Part shown: positions 1 to 8,080 of the stretch, piece after piece
How the letters are laid out: each line of letters begins with the position of its first letter
Numbering within the stretch: position 1 is the first letter of the stretch
Source: Streptomyces sp. NRRL S-455
GTDB lineage: Bacteria; Actinomycetota; Actinomycetes; Streptomycetales; Streptomycetaceae
Direction of reading: 5' to 3'
NCBI RefSeq assembly: GCF_000717875.1
Contig: NZ_JOCT01000043.1
Span: 1 to 38,647 of the forward strand
DNA: 38,647 nucleotides
Made by a program: the position numbers and the translations under genes
Notes under the pieces: model-generated
What the model was told of the DNA's origin: nothing
Seen by the model: only the letters and a program-made list of their open reading frames with translations
Databases searched by the model: none

Positions 1-99
1 TGGGAGCGGGCGCCGGGGCGGCCTGCTCGGTGGACGGGGCGGCCGGGGCCGGCTCGGGAGCGGGCTCGGCGACCTGCTCCGCCTGCGGGGCCGGGGCGG
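1..99. repeat. Direct repeat copy 2 in sucB linker (continues to or beyond the window edge)
   Basis: Identical over 99 bp to positions 466-564. The offset is 465 bp, a multiple of three, so both copies encode the same linker peptide ([17 protein letters not shown] and onward). The copy may extend left of the window. Confidence 0.95.
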
Positions 100-676
100 G
101 CTGCGCCGGGGCGGCCGGCTGCGGCGCCGGGGCGGGCTCGGGCTGGGCCGGGGCGGCCGGGGCCTCTTGTGCGGGGGCGGCGGCCGGAGCGGCACCCGCC
201 TCGCCGATGACGGCGAGCTTGGCGCCGACCTCAGCGGTCTCGTCCTCACCGACCACGATCTCCAGCAGCGTGCCGGAGGCGGGGGCGGGGATCTCGGTGT
301 CGACCTTGTCGGTCGACACCTCGAGCAGCGGCTCGTCGGCCTCGACGCTGTCACCGACCGACTTCAGCCAGCGGGTGACGGTGCCCTCGGTGACGGACTC
401 GCCGAGCGCGGGCAGGACCACGTCCGTGCCCTCGGCGGAGCCGCCGCCGGCGGCGGCGTCGGCGGTGGGAGCGGGCGCCGGGGCGGCCTGCTCGGTGGAC
501 GGGGCGGCCGGGGCCGGCTCGGGAGCGGGCTCGGCGACCTGCTCCGCCTGCGGGGCCGGGGCGGCGAGCAGCGGCTCGTCGGCCTCGACTCGCTCACCCT
601 CGGCCTTCAGCCAGCGGGTGACAGTGCCCTCGGTGACGCTCTCGCCGAGCGCCGGAAGGGTTACGGAAACCGCCAT
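1..676 (-). CDS. sucB: Dihydrolipoamide acyltransferase E2 (SucB), N-terminal part, truncated by window edge
   Basis: E2 core subunit of the 2-oxoglutarate or pyruvate dehydrogenase complex, carrying acyl groups on lipoyl-lysine. The ATG start is preceded by GGAG 11 nt upstream and lies 61 bp after lpdA, in the same orientation. The reading frame is open to the window edge. Residues 1-37 begin a lipoyl domain ([13 protein letters not shown] ... EADEPLL) but then run straight into an Ala/Pro/Glu linker, so the half carrying the DKV lipoyl-lysine motif is absent. A complete lipoyl domain follows at about residues 86-160, with the expected STDKVDTE lysine motif, then a second Ala/Pro linker. The linker segment is repeated in frame (99 bp perfect direct repeat). 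Streptomyces SucB, as I remember it, has two complete lipoyl domains. The E3-binding and catalytic domains lie outside the window. Confidence 0.93.
   Translation of the reverse strand, partial: MAVSVTLPALGESVTEGTVTRWLKAEGERVEADEPLLAAPAPQAEQVAEPAPEPAPAAPSTEQAAPAPAPTADAAAGGGSAEGTDVVLPALGESVTEGTVTRWLKSVGDSVEADEPLLEVSTDKVDTEIPAPASGTLLEIVVGEDETAEVGAKLAVIGEAGAAPAAAPAQEAPAAPAQPEPAPAPQPAAPAQPAPAPQAEQVAEPAPEPAPAAPSTEQAAPAPAP
466..564. repeat. Direct repeat copy 1 in sucB, abutting the truncated lipoyl domain
   Basis: Perfect 99-bp match to positions 1-99. Its right edge at 564/565 is where the first lipoyl domain stops (after EADEPLL), so the repeat boundary coincides with the loss of the lipoyl-lysine half. 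This fits recombination between linkers, gene conversion, or an assembly error. Confidence 0.95.
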
Positions 677-737
677 GGTTTCGGTTGCTCCTTACGGAAA
701 GTGCGGAAGTCTGTCGTCGCGTTCGTCGACCGAGGGG

Positions 738-2126
738 TCAGTCGTGCGCGTGGAGGGGCTTGCCGGCCAGGGCCAGGTGGGCCTCGCCGAGCGCCTCGTT
801 CTGGGTCGGGTGGGCGTGGATGAGCTGCGCGACCTCGGCGGGCAGCGCCTCCCAGTTGTAGATCAGCTGGGCTTCGCCGACCTGCTCGCCCATGCGGTCG
901 CCGACCATGTGGACGCCGACGACGGCACCGTCCTTGACCTGGACGAGCTTGATCTCGCCCGCGGTGTTCAGGATCTTGCTCCTGCCGTTGCCCGCGAGGT
1001 TGTACTTCAGAGCGACGACCTTGTCCGCGCCGTAGATCTCCTTGGCCTTGGCCTCGGTGATGCCGACGGAGGCGACCTCGGGGTGGCAGTACGTCACCCG
1101 CGGGACACCGTCGTAGTCGATCGGGACGGTCTTCAGACCGGCCAGGCGCTCCGCGACCAGGATGCCCTCGGCGAAGCCGACGTGCGCGAGCTGCAGGGTC
1201 GGGACGAGGTCACCGACGGCGGAGATGGTCGGCACGTTGGTGCGCATGTACTCGTCGACCAGGACGTAGCCGCGGTCCATCGCGACGCCCTGCTCCTCGT
1301 AACCGAGCCCCTGGGAGACCGGGCCGCGGCCGATGGCGACCAGCAGCACCTCGGCCTCGAACGTCTTGCCGTCGGCGAGGGTGACCCTGACACCGTCCTG
1401 GGTGTACTCGGCCTTCTCGAAGAAAGTGCCCAGGTTGAACTTGATGCCGCGCTTGCGGAAGGCGCGCTCCAGCAGCTTGGAGGAGTTCTCGTCCTCGACC
1501 GGGACGAGGTGCTTCAGGCCCTCGACGATCGTGACGTCGGTGCCGAAGGACTTCCACGCGGAGGCGAACTCGACGCCGATGACACCGCCGCCGAGGATGA
1601 TCGCGGACTTCGGCACGCGGTCCAGGACGAGGGCGTGGTCGGAGGAGATGATCCGGTCGCCGTCGATCTCCAGGCCCGGCAGCGACTTCGGCACGGAACC
1701 GGTCGCGAGGAGCACGTGGCGGCCCTGGACACGCTGACCGTTCACGTCGACGGAGGTCGGCGAGGACAGCCGGCCCTCACCCTCGATGTAGGTCACCTTG
1801 CGGGAGGCGACGAGCCCCTGCAGGCCCTTGTACAGGCCGGCGACCACGCCGTCCTTGTACTTGTGGACACCGGCGATGTCGATGCCCTCGAGCGTGGCCT
1901 TCACACCGAACTGCTCGCTCTCGCGCGCCTGGTCGGCGATCTCGCCCGCGTGCAGCAGGGCCTTGGTGGGGATGCATCCTCGGTGCAGGCAGGTGCCGCC
2001 GACCTTGTCCTTCTCGATCAGGGCGACGTCCAGGCCCAGCTGCGCCCCGCGCAGGGCCGCGGCGTAACCACCGCTGCCACCGCCGAGGATCACTAGGTCG
2101 AAAACGGTGCTGGCGTCGTTCGCCAC
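738..2126 (-). CDS. lpdA: Dihydrolipoyl dehydrogenase (E3)
   Basis: Flavoprotein disulfide reductase that reoxidises dihydrolipoamide of 2-oxoacid dehydrogenase complexes using NAD+. The 462-aa product has the N-terminal FAD dinucleotide fold GGGSGGY (residues 15-21), the redox-active disulfide GGTCLHRGC (C46 and C51), a second GGGVIGVEFAS nucleotide-binding motif, and the C-terminal HAHPTQNE catalytic histidine region. I chose GTG at 2126 because GGAGG lies 7 nt upstream and the protein then begins MANDASTVFDLV, as in relatives. An ATG at 2144 overlaps that ribosome site and is less likely. It sits 61 bp upstream of sucB on the same strand, so the two are probably cotranscribed. The order pepA-lpdA-sucB is typical of Streptomyces. 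Confidence 0.97.
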   Translation of the reverse strand: MANDASTVFDLVILGGGSGGYAAALRGAQLGLDVALIEKDKVGGTCLHRGCIPTKALLHAGEIADQARESEQFGVKATLEGIDIAGVHKYKDGVVAGLYKGLQGLVASRKVTYIEGEGRLSSPTSVDVNGQRVQGRHVLLATGSVPKSLPGLEIDGDRIISSDHALVLDRVPKSAIILGGGVIGVEFASAWKSFGTDVTIVEGLKHLVPVEDENSSKLLERAFRKRGIKFNLGTFFEKAEYTQDGVRVTLADGKTFEAEVLLVAIGRGPVSQGLGYEEQGVAMDRGYVLVDEYMRTNVPTISAVGDLVPTLQLAHVGFAEGILVAERLAGLKTVPIDYDGVPRVTYCHPEVASVGITEAKAKEIYGADKVVALKYNLAGNGRSKILNTAGEIKLVQVKDGAVVGVHMVGDRMGEQVGEAQLIYNWEALPAEVAQLIHAHPTQNEALGEAHLALAGKPLHAHD

Positions 2127-2329
2127 GTCACGTCCTCCATGCATGTGCGCCGTACGCCGGTCTTCACTGACCGGCAGGCGGCTGGTGTCCGGCCGCTCGT
2201 TCTTCGGCCCTTAGGTGGGGCCCTGTCCTGCCGAGCCCCATCTTCGCACTTGTCGACACACAAAGAGACGCCGGGCTGCTGTGTGAGACGCCCCACGTTC
2301 ACATGAGCCACCACCCTGAGGCGAGTCCG

Positions 2330-2390
2330 GCGCGGCTCCCCGCGCCGGAAGGGGCGCGGGGAGCTGCGCGAACAGCCCCCACGCGCCCGC
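2330..2390. repeat. Dispersed intergenic repeat, short form, with strong hairpin downstream of pepA
   Basis: Carries the core shared with positions 6418-6515, 17101-17170, 35746-35823 and 37233-37310 (GGGGCGCGGGG followed by CTGCGCGAACAGCC). A 12-bp perfect stem (2335-2346 with 2353-2364) extends to about 17 bp with a G-T pair. It lies between the end of pepA and the start of lpdA, both leftward, so it could terminate pepA transcription. Confidence 0.7.
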
Positions 2391-2431
2391 GCTCGCCACA
2401 CAACGGGCGAGATCGAGCTCTCGGGCGAAAC

Positions 2432-3958
2432 TCAGCCCAGATCGCCGGCGGCGGTCAGCTCGGCCAGCCGCACCAGCGTCCGCACACCACTGCCCGTGCC
2501 ACCCTTCGGCGTGTACCCGAAAGGCCCGCCCTCGTTGAAGGCCGGCCCCGCGATGTCGAGGTGCGCCCAGGTGATCCCCTCACCCACGAACTCGCGCAGG
2601 AACAGACCGGCGACCAGCCCGCCGCCCATCCGCTCGCCCATGTTCGCGATGTCGGCCGTGGGGGAGTCCATCCCCTTGCGCAGGTGCTCCGGCAGCGGCA
2701 TCGGCCACGCGGGCTCCCCGACCTCCCCGGCGGCCTCGTGCACCGCGGCGCGGAACGCGTCGTCGTTGGCCATGATCCCGAACGTCCGGTTCCCCAGCGC
2801 CAGCACCATCGCCCCGGTCAGCGTCGCGACGTCCACGATCGCGTCCGGCTTCTCCTGTGACGCCGCCCACAGGGCGTCCGCGAGCACCAGCCGGCCCTCG
2901 GCGTCGGTGTTGAGCACCTCCACCGTCTTGCCGCTGTACATCCGCAGCACGTCGCCGGGACGGGTCGCGGACCCGGAGGGCATGTTCTCGGCCAGGGCGA
3001 GCCAGCCGGTGACGTTGACCTCGAGCCCCAGCCGGGCCGCGGCCACGACAGCGGCGAACACCGAGGCCGCGCCGCTCATGTCGCACTTCATCGTCTCGTT
3101 GTGACCGGCCGGCTTCAGGGAGATACCGCCCGAGTCGTACGTGATGCCCTTGCCGACGAAGGCGAGGTGCTTCTTCGCCTTGGAGGAGGTGTACGACAGC
3201 TTCACCAGGCGCGGCCCCGCCGCCGAGCCGGCCCCGACGCCGAGGATGCCGCCGTAGCCGCCCTTGGTCAGGGCCTTCTCGTCGAGCACCTGCACCTTGA
3301 TGCCGTGCTCCTTGGCCGCGGCCTGCGCGATCGCGGCGAACGCCTCGGGATTCAGGTCGTTCGGCGGGGTGTTGATCAGGTCGCGGGCGCGGTTCAGCTC
3401 CTCGGTGACGGCGACGGCACGCTCGACGGCGGCCTTGTACGCCTTGTCGCGGGGCTTGCCGCCGAGCAGGGCGACCTCGGCGAGGGGGGCCTTGCCGTTC
3501 TTCGCCTTGGGGTCCTTGCCGTTGTTCTTGTAGGCGTCGAAGGAGTACGCGCCGAGCAGCGCGCCCTCGCCGATCGCGCCGGCGTCGGCGGCGTCGGCCA
3601 GCGGCAGGGCGAAGGCGGCCTTCTTGGACCCGGCGAGGGCGCGGGCGGCGACGCCGGCGGCCCTGCGCAGGGCCTCGGTGTCGTAGTCGGCGTCCTTCTC
3701 GGGGACCGCGCCCAGCCCCACCGCCAGCACGAGCGGTGCCTTGAAGCCGGACGGCGCCGGCAGCTTCGTCACCTCGCCCTCGGCGCCGGACGCGCCGAGA
3801 GTCTCCAGGACGCCGGCGAGCCTGCCGTCGTACGCCTTGTCCACGGCCTCGGCGCCCGGTGCGACGACCGGCCCCTTGGCACCCTTGGCGACACCGATCA
3901 CGATGGCGTCGGCCCGCAGACCGGGCGCCGCGGCGGTGCTGAGAGTGAGAGCAGTCAC
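2432..3958 (-). CDS. pepA: Leucyl aminopeptidase (M17 family)
   Basis: Cytosolic hexameric metallo-exopeptidase that removes N-terminal residues from peptides. The 508-aa product, normal for the family, has an N-terminal macro-like domain and a C-terminal catalytic domain. The active-site segments are visible: FVGKGITYDSGGISLKP (metal-binding Lys and Asp), MKCDMSGAASV, and NTDAEGRLVLADAL near residue 350, the M17 signature with metal-binding Asp and Glu. The start is GTG at 3958. The upstream ribosome site is weak (GGAAG about 14-15 nt away), so the start is somewhat uncertain. The gene is divergent from the polysaccharide locus across a 418-bp gap containing a long inverted repeat. Confidence 0.96.
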   Translation of the reverse strand: MTALTLSTAAAPGLRADAIVIGVAKGAKGPVVAPGAEAVDKAYDGRLAGVLETLGASGAEGEVTKLPAPSGFKAPLVLAVGLGAVPEKDADYDTEALRRAAGVAARALAGSKKAAFALPLADAADAGAIGEGALLGAYSFDAYKNNGKDPKAKNGKAPLAEVALLGGKPRDKAYKAAVERAVAVTEELNRARDLINTPPNDLNPEAFAAIAQAAAKEHGIKVQVLDEKALTKGGYGGILGVGAGSAAGPRLVKLSYTSSKAKKHLAFVGKGITYDSGGISLKPAGHNETMKCDMSGAASVFAAVVAAARLGLEVNVTGWLALAENMPSGSATRPGDVLRMYSGKTVEVLNTDAEGRLVLADALWAASQEKPDAIVDVATLTGAMVLALGNRTFGIMANDDAFRAAVHEAAGEVGEPAWPMPLPEHLRKGMDSPTADIANMGERMGGGLVAGLFLREFVGEGITWAHLDIAGPAFNEGGPFGYTPKGGTGSGVRTLVRLAELTAAGDLG

Positions 3959-4037
3959 GGTGGTGAAATCTCGCTTCCGATGTGAAGTTTCGGTGGGTCG
4001 AACGGTGTGGGTCGACCGGGCCCGACAGCCGACCCCG

Positions 4038-4106
4038 AGGGTCGGTCGGCAATCACCCGTCGTCCGCCCGGAGGGCGGGCCCGGCGGGTGATTGCCGACC
4101 GACCCT
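4038..4106. repeat. 22-bp perfect inverted repeat forming a long hairpin between divergent genes
   Basis: Positions 4038-4059 are the exact reverse complement of 4085-4106. The 25-nt centre contains a second 6-bp stem (4064-4069 with 4073-4078) closing a 3-nt loop. Either strand would fold into a stem-loop-stem of about 69 nt. It lies 80 bp upstream of the pepA start and 270 bp upstream of the deacetylase start. It could be a structured leader of pepA, a small RNA or terminator, or a DNA operator; the sequence does not decide. Confidence 0.85.
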
Positions 4107-4239
4107 ATTCCGACCTCAGGGTTCGGTATTCACGGGGCCTTTTCCCGGTACGGCGAACACTCGACGTCGAGACTACGCGCGTGGCCCGGTTCGCTCATTC
4201 CTGCGGGCGTTCACCTCTCGGTGGCATGGTGGCCATTTC

Positions 4240-4376
4240 TTGATCCCTCACACCGGTGAGCTGGGTCACACTCATCGCGATCAGGTGAGCGCTCAGCTCG
4301 CCGCTTTGCATGATTTCCACGGATCCTCCTCTGTTCGAGCGCAAGGGGATTCCGGGGATCTTCTGGGGGAGGGACC
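4240..4376 (+). promoter_or_regulatory. Upstream region of deacetylase gene with short palindromes and ribosome site
   Basis: The rest of this gene-free stretch contains CTCAC-4 nt-GTGAG (4247-4260), ATCGCGAT (within 4274-4282), and the 10-bp palindrome TGAGCGCTCA (4286-4295). These are possible operator half-sites. A GGGGGAGGG ribosome site ends 3 nt before the ATG at 4377. I found no convincing -35/-10 pair. Confidence 0.35.
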
Positions 4377-6410
4377 ATGGCGCAGCGTGCGCGCAAATGG
4401 AGAAACACGGCCGCCGCGATGACGGCGGCAGGCATGATCACGGCCGGGGCGGTCGCGCCCGGGGCGGCGGCCGCCGAGGATCCGCGCATCGACCTGAAGG
4501 TGCTGGTGGTGGACAACGGCGACAGCCCCGTCCGCGCCGTGACGGCCCAGCTCAGGAGCACGGGCATCCCGTACACGACCATCGACCTGAACGACTCGGG
4601 CCGGCCGCGGATCACCGAGACGTTCCTCAGCGACACGGTGAACGGCAGACCCCGCGCCAAGTACCAGGGCGTCGTCCTGCCGAACGAGGCCCCGTTCGGC
4701 GCGGGTTCCGCCGAGCAGACCGCCCTGGAGGCCTACGAGCGCACGTACGGCATCCCGCAGGTCGACGCCTACACCTGGGCACACCCGGAGGTCGGCCTCG
4801 ACTACACCAGCGACGGTGGCTGGGCGGGCACCCTCGACGGGCGTGAGGCATCCGTCACCGCGGCGGGGAAGGCCGGCTCGTTCGGCTACCTCGACGGAGC
4901 CTTCCGGTTCGAGGACAACTCGGCGGGCGTCCAGGAGAGTTACGGCTACGTGGCCCGCCCCCGCACCGGCTTCACGAGCTATGTCGACCTCCCTGTGCCC
5001 GGCGGCACCGGCCGCGGCAGCCTGGTCGGCGAGTACGCCCACGACGGCCGCCGCGAACTCGTGGTGACCTTCGCCTACAACGGCAACCAGCAGCAGTTCC
5101 GGCTGCTGGCCCGCGGCATCGTCGAGTGGCTCACCCAGGGCGTGCACCTGGGCCAGACCCGCAACTCCTTCGCCGTACACGTCGATGACGTGTTCGCCCC
5201 GGACAGCCGCTGGGACACCGAACGCAACTGCACCCCCGGCGACTTCGACTGCGCCGGCGGCGAGGGCGAGGGCACCACGCCCATCCGCATGACCGCCGAC
5301 GACGCCGCCTACGCCGCCCAGTGGCAGCGTGAGAACGGCTTCACCATGGACATGGTCTTCAACGCCGGCTCCGGCGAGGAGTGGAAGACCGAGCACGGCG
5401 GCACCGACGCCCTCACCGCCCGGCTGCTCGCCGACAAGGCGCAGTACCGCTGGGTCAACCACACCTACACACACCCCTTCCTCGGCTGCGTCCAGGACAC
5501 CTCCACCGTGCCGTGGAGCTGCGCGAAGAACGCCGACGGCTCGACGAAGTACATGAGCCGCGCCGAGATCGCCGCGCAGATCCGCGACAACCACAACTGG
5601 GCCGTGGGCAAGGGCCTCCCCGTCGACCGCGCCGAACTGGTCACCGGTGAGCACTCGGGCCTGAAGACCCTGCCGCAGCAGCCGGACGACAACCCCGACC
5701 TGGCCGGCGCCCTCGCCGACACCGGCGTCAGGTGGATCGCCTCGGACAACTCCCGCGAGCCCGAGCAGCGGACCGTCGGCAACGCCCTGACCGTCCCGCG
5801 CCACCCCATGAACGTGTACTACAACGTGGGCACGGCGGCCGAGATGGCCGACGAGTACAACTGGGTCTACACCTCACGGGCCGACGGCGGCAGCGGCGTG
5901 TGCGAGGACAACCCCACCTCCACCTGCCTGGACGAGCCGCTCGACCTCACCACCGGCTACGCCGAGCACATCGTCCCGCAGGAGGCCCGCACCGCCCTCG
6001 GGCACGTCCTCGCGGGCGACCCCCGGCCGCACTACGCGCACCAGTCCAACCTGGCCGAGGACCGGCTGCTCTACCCCGTCATGGAGAAGGTCCTCGACGA
6101 CTACCGGGCGCTGTTCGCCGACAACACCCCGCTGGAGAACCCCCGGCACAGCGCCATCGGCACCGAGGTGCAGCGCCGCGCCGCCTGGCAGACCGCCCTG
6201 GCGAACAACCGCGTCACGGCGTACCGCATCGGCACGACCGTCACCGTCACCGCACCGTCCGGAACCCAGATCCCGGTGACCGCCCCCGAGGGGACCAAGA
6301 AGCAACTAGCCCTGGGCACGACCGCGTTCGGCACCCCGTACGCGGGAGCCCGCTCCGCCTGGACGACCCCGGCACCACTCCAGTCGGCCCTCACATTGAA
6401 GTTGCCCTAG
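4377..6410 (+). CDS. Secreted polysaccharide deacetylase, CE4-like fold (Agd3/CE18- or PelA-deacetylase-like)
   Basis: A 677-aa exported protein. A Sec signal peptide (basic MAQRARKWR, hydrophobic core, cleavage probably after the Ala run near residue 36) precedes a first domain of about 200 residues (LKVLVVDNGDSP ...). A deacetylase-type domain follows, with VHVDDVF (H268, D270, D271) and NHTYTHP (H362, H366), the Asp and His-x3-His metal arrangement of NodB/CE4-type enzymes. The C-terminal 80 residues look beta-rich. No membrane anchor is seen. It is probably a polymer deacetylase, because the next gene is PelF-like and two glycosidases of polygalactosamine families follow. The length and two-part build recall fungal Agd3 (CE18) and the deacetylase part of PelA. 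The family assignment is from motifs only. The start is fixed by a strong GGGAGG at 4-5 nt. Confidence 0.78.
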   Translation: MAQRARKWRNTAAAMTAAGMITAGAVAPGAAAAEDPRIDLKVLVVDNGDSPVRAVTAQLRSTGIPYTTIDLNDSGRPRITETFLSDTVNGRPRAKYQGVVLPNEAPFGAGSAEQTALEAYERTYGIPQVDAYTWAHPEVGLDYTSDGGWAGTLDGREASVTAAGKAGSFGYLDGAFRFEDNSAGVQESYGYVARPRTGFTSYVDLPVPGGTGRGSLVGEYAHDGRRELVVTFAYNGNQQQFRLLARGIVEWLTQGVHLGQTRNSFAVHVDDVFAPDSRWDTERNCTPGDFDCAGGEGEGTTPIRMTADDAAYAAQWQRENGFTMDMVFNAGSGEEWKTEHGGTDALTARLLADKAQYRWVNHTYTHPFLGCVQDTSTVPWSCAKNADGSTKYMSRAEIAAQIRDNHNWAVGKGLPVDRAELVTGEHSGLKTLPQQPDDNPDLAGALADTGVRWIASDNSREPEQRTVGNALTVPRHPMNVYYNVGTAAEMADEYNWVYTSRADGGSGVCEDNPTSTCLDEPLDLTTGYAEHIVPQEARTALGHVLAGDPRPHYAHQSNLAEDRLLYPVMEKVLDDYRALFADNTPLENPRHSAIGTEVQRRAAWQTALANNRVTAYRIGTTVTVTAPSGTQIPVTAPEGTKKQLALGTTAFGTPYAGARSAWTTPAPLQSALTLKLP

Positions 6411-6417
6411 AGCGAAA

Positions 6418-6515
6418 CGCCCCTCTTTTCAGGGGCGCGGGGCCGCATTCGATATGCGGCTCCGCCGCGGGGGCGCGACCAGCCACGACGAGCCCGCACC
6501 CGGCACCCGTCAGCA
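6418..6515 (+). repeat. Dispersed intergenic repeat, long form, with terminator-like hairpins
   Basis: A 7-bp stem (6418-6424 with 6431-6437) enclosing CTTTTC lies 8 bp after the deacetylase stop. A second 7-bp stem (6442-6448 with 6454-6460) follows. The core GGGGCGCGGGG, GATATGCGGCTCCGCCGCGG and GCGCGACCAGCCACGACG blocks recur at 35746-35823 (inverted) and 37233-37310. It separates the deacetylase gene from the four-gene pelF operon and may end or attenuate transcription. Confidence 0.75.
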
Positions 6516-6556
6516 GTTCCCCGCACAGAATCCGCACCACAGGGGGGAAACACCGC

Positions 6557-8080
6557 ATGAGGCGAACAGGCCGCCATGTCACCATGCTCACGGAAGGCAC
6601 CTACCCGCACGTCCACGGCGGCGTCAGCACCTGGTGCGACCAGCTCGTCAAGGGCATGCCCGAGGTCGACTTCCACATCGTCTCGCTCACCGGCACCGGC
6701 CGCGAACCCGTCACCTGGGAGCTGCCGCCCAACGTCTACGCGCACACCTCGGTCCCCACCTGGGGCCCGCGCCCCGGCCGCAGACGCCCCCCGTACGGCA
6801 AGGCCCGCCGGCGCTTCACCGAGACCTACGAGCGTTTCCTGCTCTCCTTCCTCGACCCCGGCTCCCCCGCCTGCTTCGGCGAGTCCCTGAACGAACTGGC
6901 CGAACCGGCCCGGGACGGACGCCTGCCGGCCGCGTTGCGCACCGAGTCGGCGCTGCGGTCCCTGATGTCGGTCTGGACGATGCCGCATCTGCCGACGGCC
7001 GCCGCCCGCCCCACCGTGCACGACGCGCTGACCGCGACCGACCTGCTGGAACACGCCCTGCGGCCGCTCGGCGTCCGCATCCCCGAGGACTCCCTCGCGC
7101 ACGCGGTGAGCAGCGGCCTCGCCACTCTGCCCGCACTCGCCGCCCGCCACCTGGACGGCGTACCGTTCCTGCTCACCGAGCACGGCATCTACCTGCGCGA
7201 GCGCTACCTCGGCTACCGCCACGACGCCCAGCGCTGGCCCGTGAAGGCCTTCATGCTCGGCTTCTACCGGGAGCTGAACTCCTACGGCTACCGCGCCGCC
7301 GACCTGATCACCCCGTGCAACCAGTACAACCGCCGCTGGGAGGAGCGCGGCGGTGCCGACGCCGGCAAGATCCGCACGGTCTACAACGGCGTCGACCCGG
7401 CCGCCTTCCCGCACGCCGGCCCCGAGCCCGACGTGCCCACCCTGTCCTGGTGCGGCCGGATCGACCCCATCAAGGACCTGGAGACCCTGATCCGCGCCTA
7501 CGCCGATGTGCGCGCCGAGATCCCGGCGACCCGGCTGCGGCTCTTCGGCCCGGTTCCGCCCGGCGGCGAGGCCTACCGCACCCGCCTGGAGAAACTCGCC
7601 GCCGAACTGGGCGTCACCGACGGCCTGACCTTCGAGGGCCGCATCAGCGAGGTCTGGCGGGCGTACGCGGCCGGGCACGTCGTCATGCTGTCGTCGATCT
7701 CCGAAGGCTTCCCGTTCTCCATCATCGAGGCCATGTCGTGCGGCCGTACGACGGTGTCGACGGACGTGGGCGGCGTGCGCGAGGCCGTCGGCGACACCGG
7801 CCTGGTGGTCCCGCCCCGCGAGCCGGAGAAGATGGCCGCCGCCGCGCTCACCCTGCTCAAGGACGACCAACGGCGCCTCAAGCTCGGCCAGTTGTCGCGG
7901 CAGCGCGTCATCGACCGGTTCACGCTGCGCCGTTCGGTGGACGCCTTCCGCACCATCTACAAGGAACTCGCGGGCGAGGACGAGGTGTACGAGCCGACGC
8001 TGGAGACCGTCGCCGACTGGACGCTGGAGCTGCGCGACCCCTGGTACGCGGGCGCCGCGACGGACGGGAGCGGCTGGTGA
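6557..8080 (+). CDS. PelF-like GT4 family glycosyltransferase
   Basis: A 507-aa cytosolic GT-B glycosyltransferase. The N-terminus MLTEGTYPHVHGGVSTW, the EHGIYLRER motif (E208, H209) and the retaining GT4 EX7E motif (E383 in SEGFPFSIIEA to E391) are characteristic of PelF, the predicted polymerase of the Pel polysaccharide that uses UDP-activated N-acetylhexosamine. The C-terminal Rossmann half starts near residue 285 (TLSWCGRIDPIKDLETL). The start is ATG at 6557 after a G-rich ribosome site (6542-6547). The stop overlaps the next start (GTGA), so it is translationally coupled to the membrane protein. The fungal galactosaminogalactan synthase Gt4C also contains a GT4 domain of this kind (established, from memory). 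Confidence 0.92.
   Translation: MRRTGRHVTMLTEGTYPHVHGGVSTWCDQLVKGMPEVDFHIVSLTGTGREPVTWELPPNVYAHTSVPTWGPRPGRRRPPYGKARRRFTETYERFLLSFLDPGSPACFGESLNELAEPARDGRLPAALRTESALRSLMSVWTMPHLPTAAARPTVHDALTATDLLEHALRPLGVRIPEDSLAHAVSSGLATLPALAARHLDGVPFLLTEHGIYLRERYLGYRHDAQRWPVKAFMLGFYRELNSYGYRAADLITPCNQYNRRWEERGGADAGKIRTVYNGVDPAAFPHAGPEPDVPTLSWCGRIDPIKDLETLIRAYADVRAEIPATRLRLFGPVPPGGEAYRTRLEKLAAELGVTDGLTFEGRISEVWRAYAAGHVVMLSSISEGFPFSIIEAMSCGRTTVSTDVGGVREAVGDTGLVVPPREPEKMAAAALTLLKDDQRRLKLGQLSRQRVIDRFTLRRSVDAFRTIYKELAGEDEVYEPTLETVADWTLELRDPWYAGAATDGSGW

Noticed and set aside
30..2096. 688-aa plus-strand open frame across sucB and lpdA
   Set aside because: Antisense to lpdA, whose protein has all E3 motifs. The Gly/Ala/Ser composition at its start is the shadow of the sucB linker.
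6454..8076. Upstream extension of the frame leading into the membrane protein
   Set aside because: Out-of-frame with the PelF-like gene and Arg/Pro-rich. The real membrane protein begins at GTG 8077.
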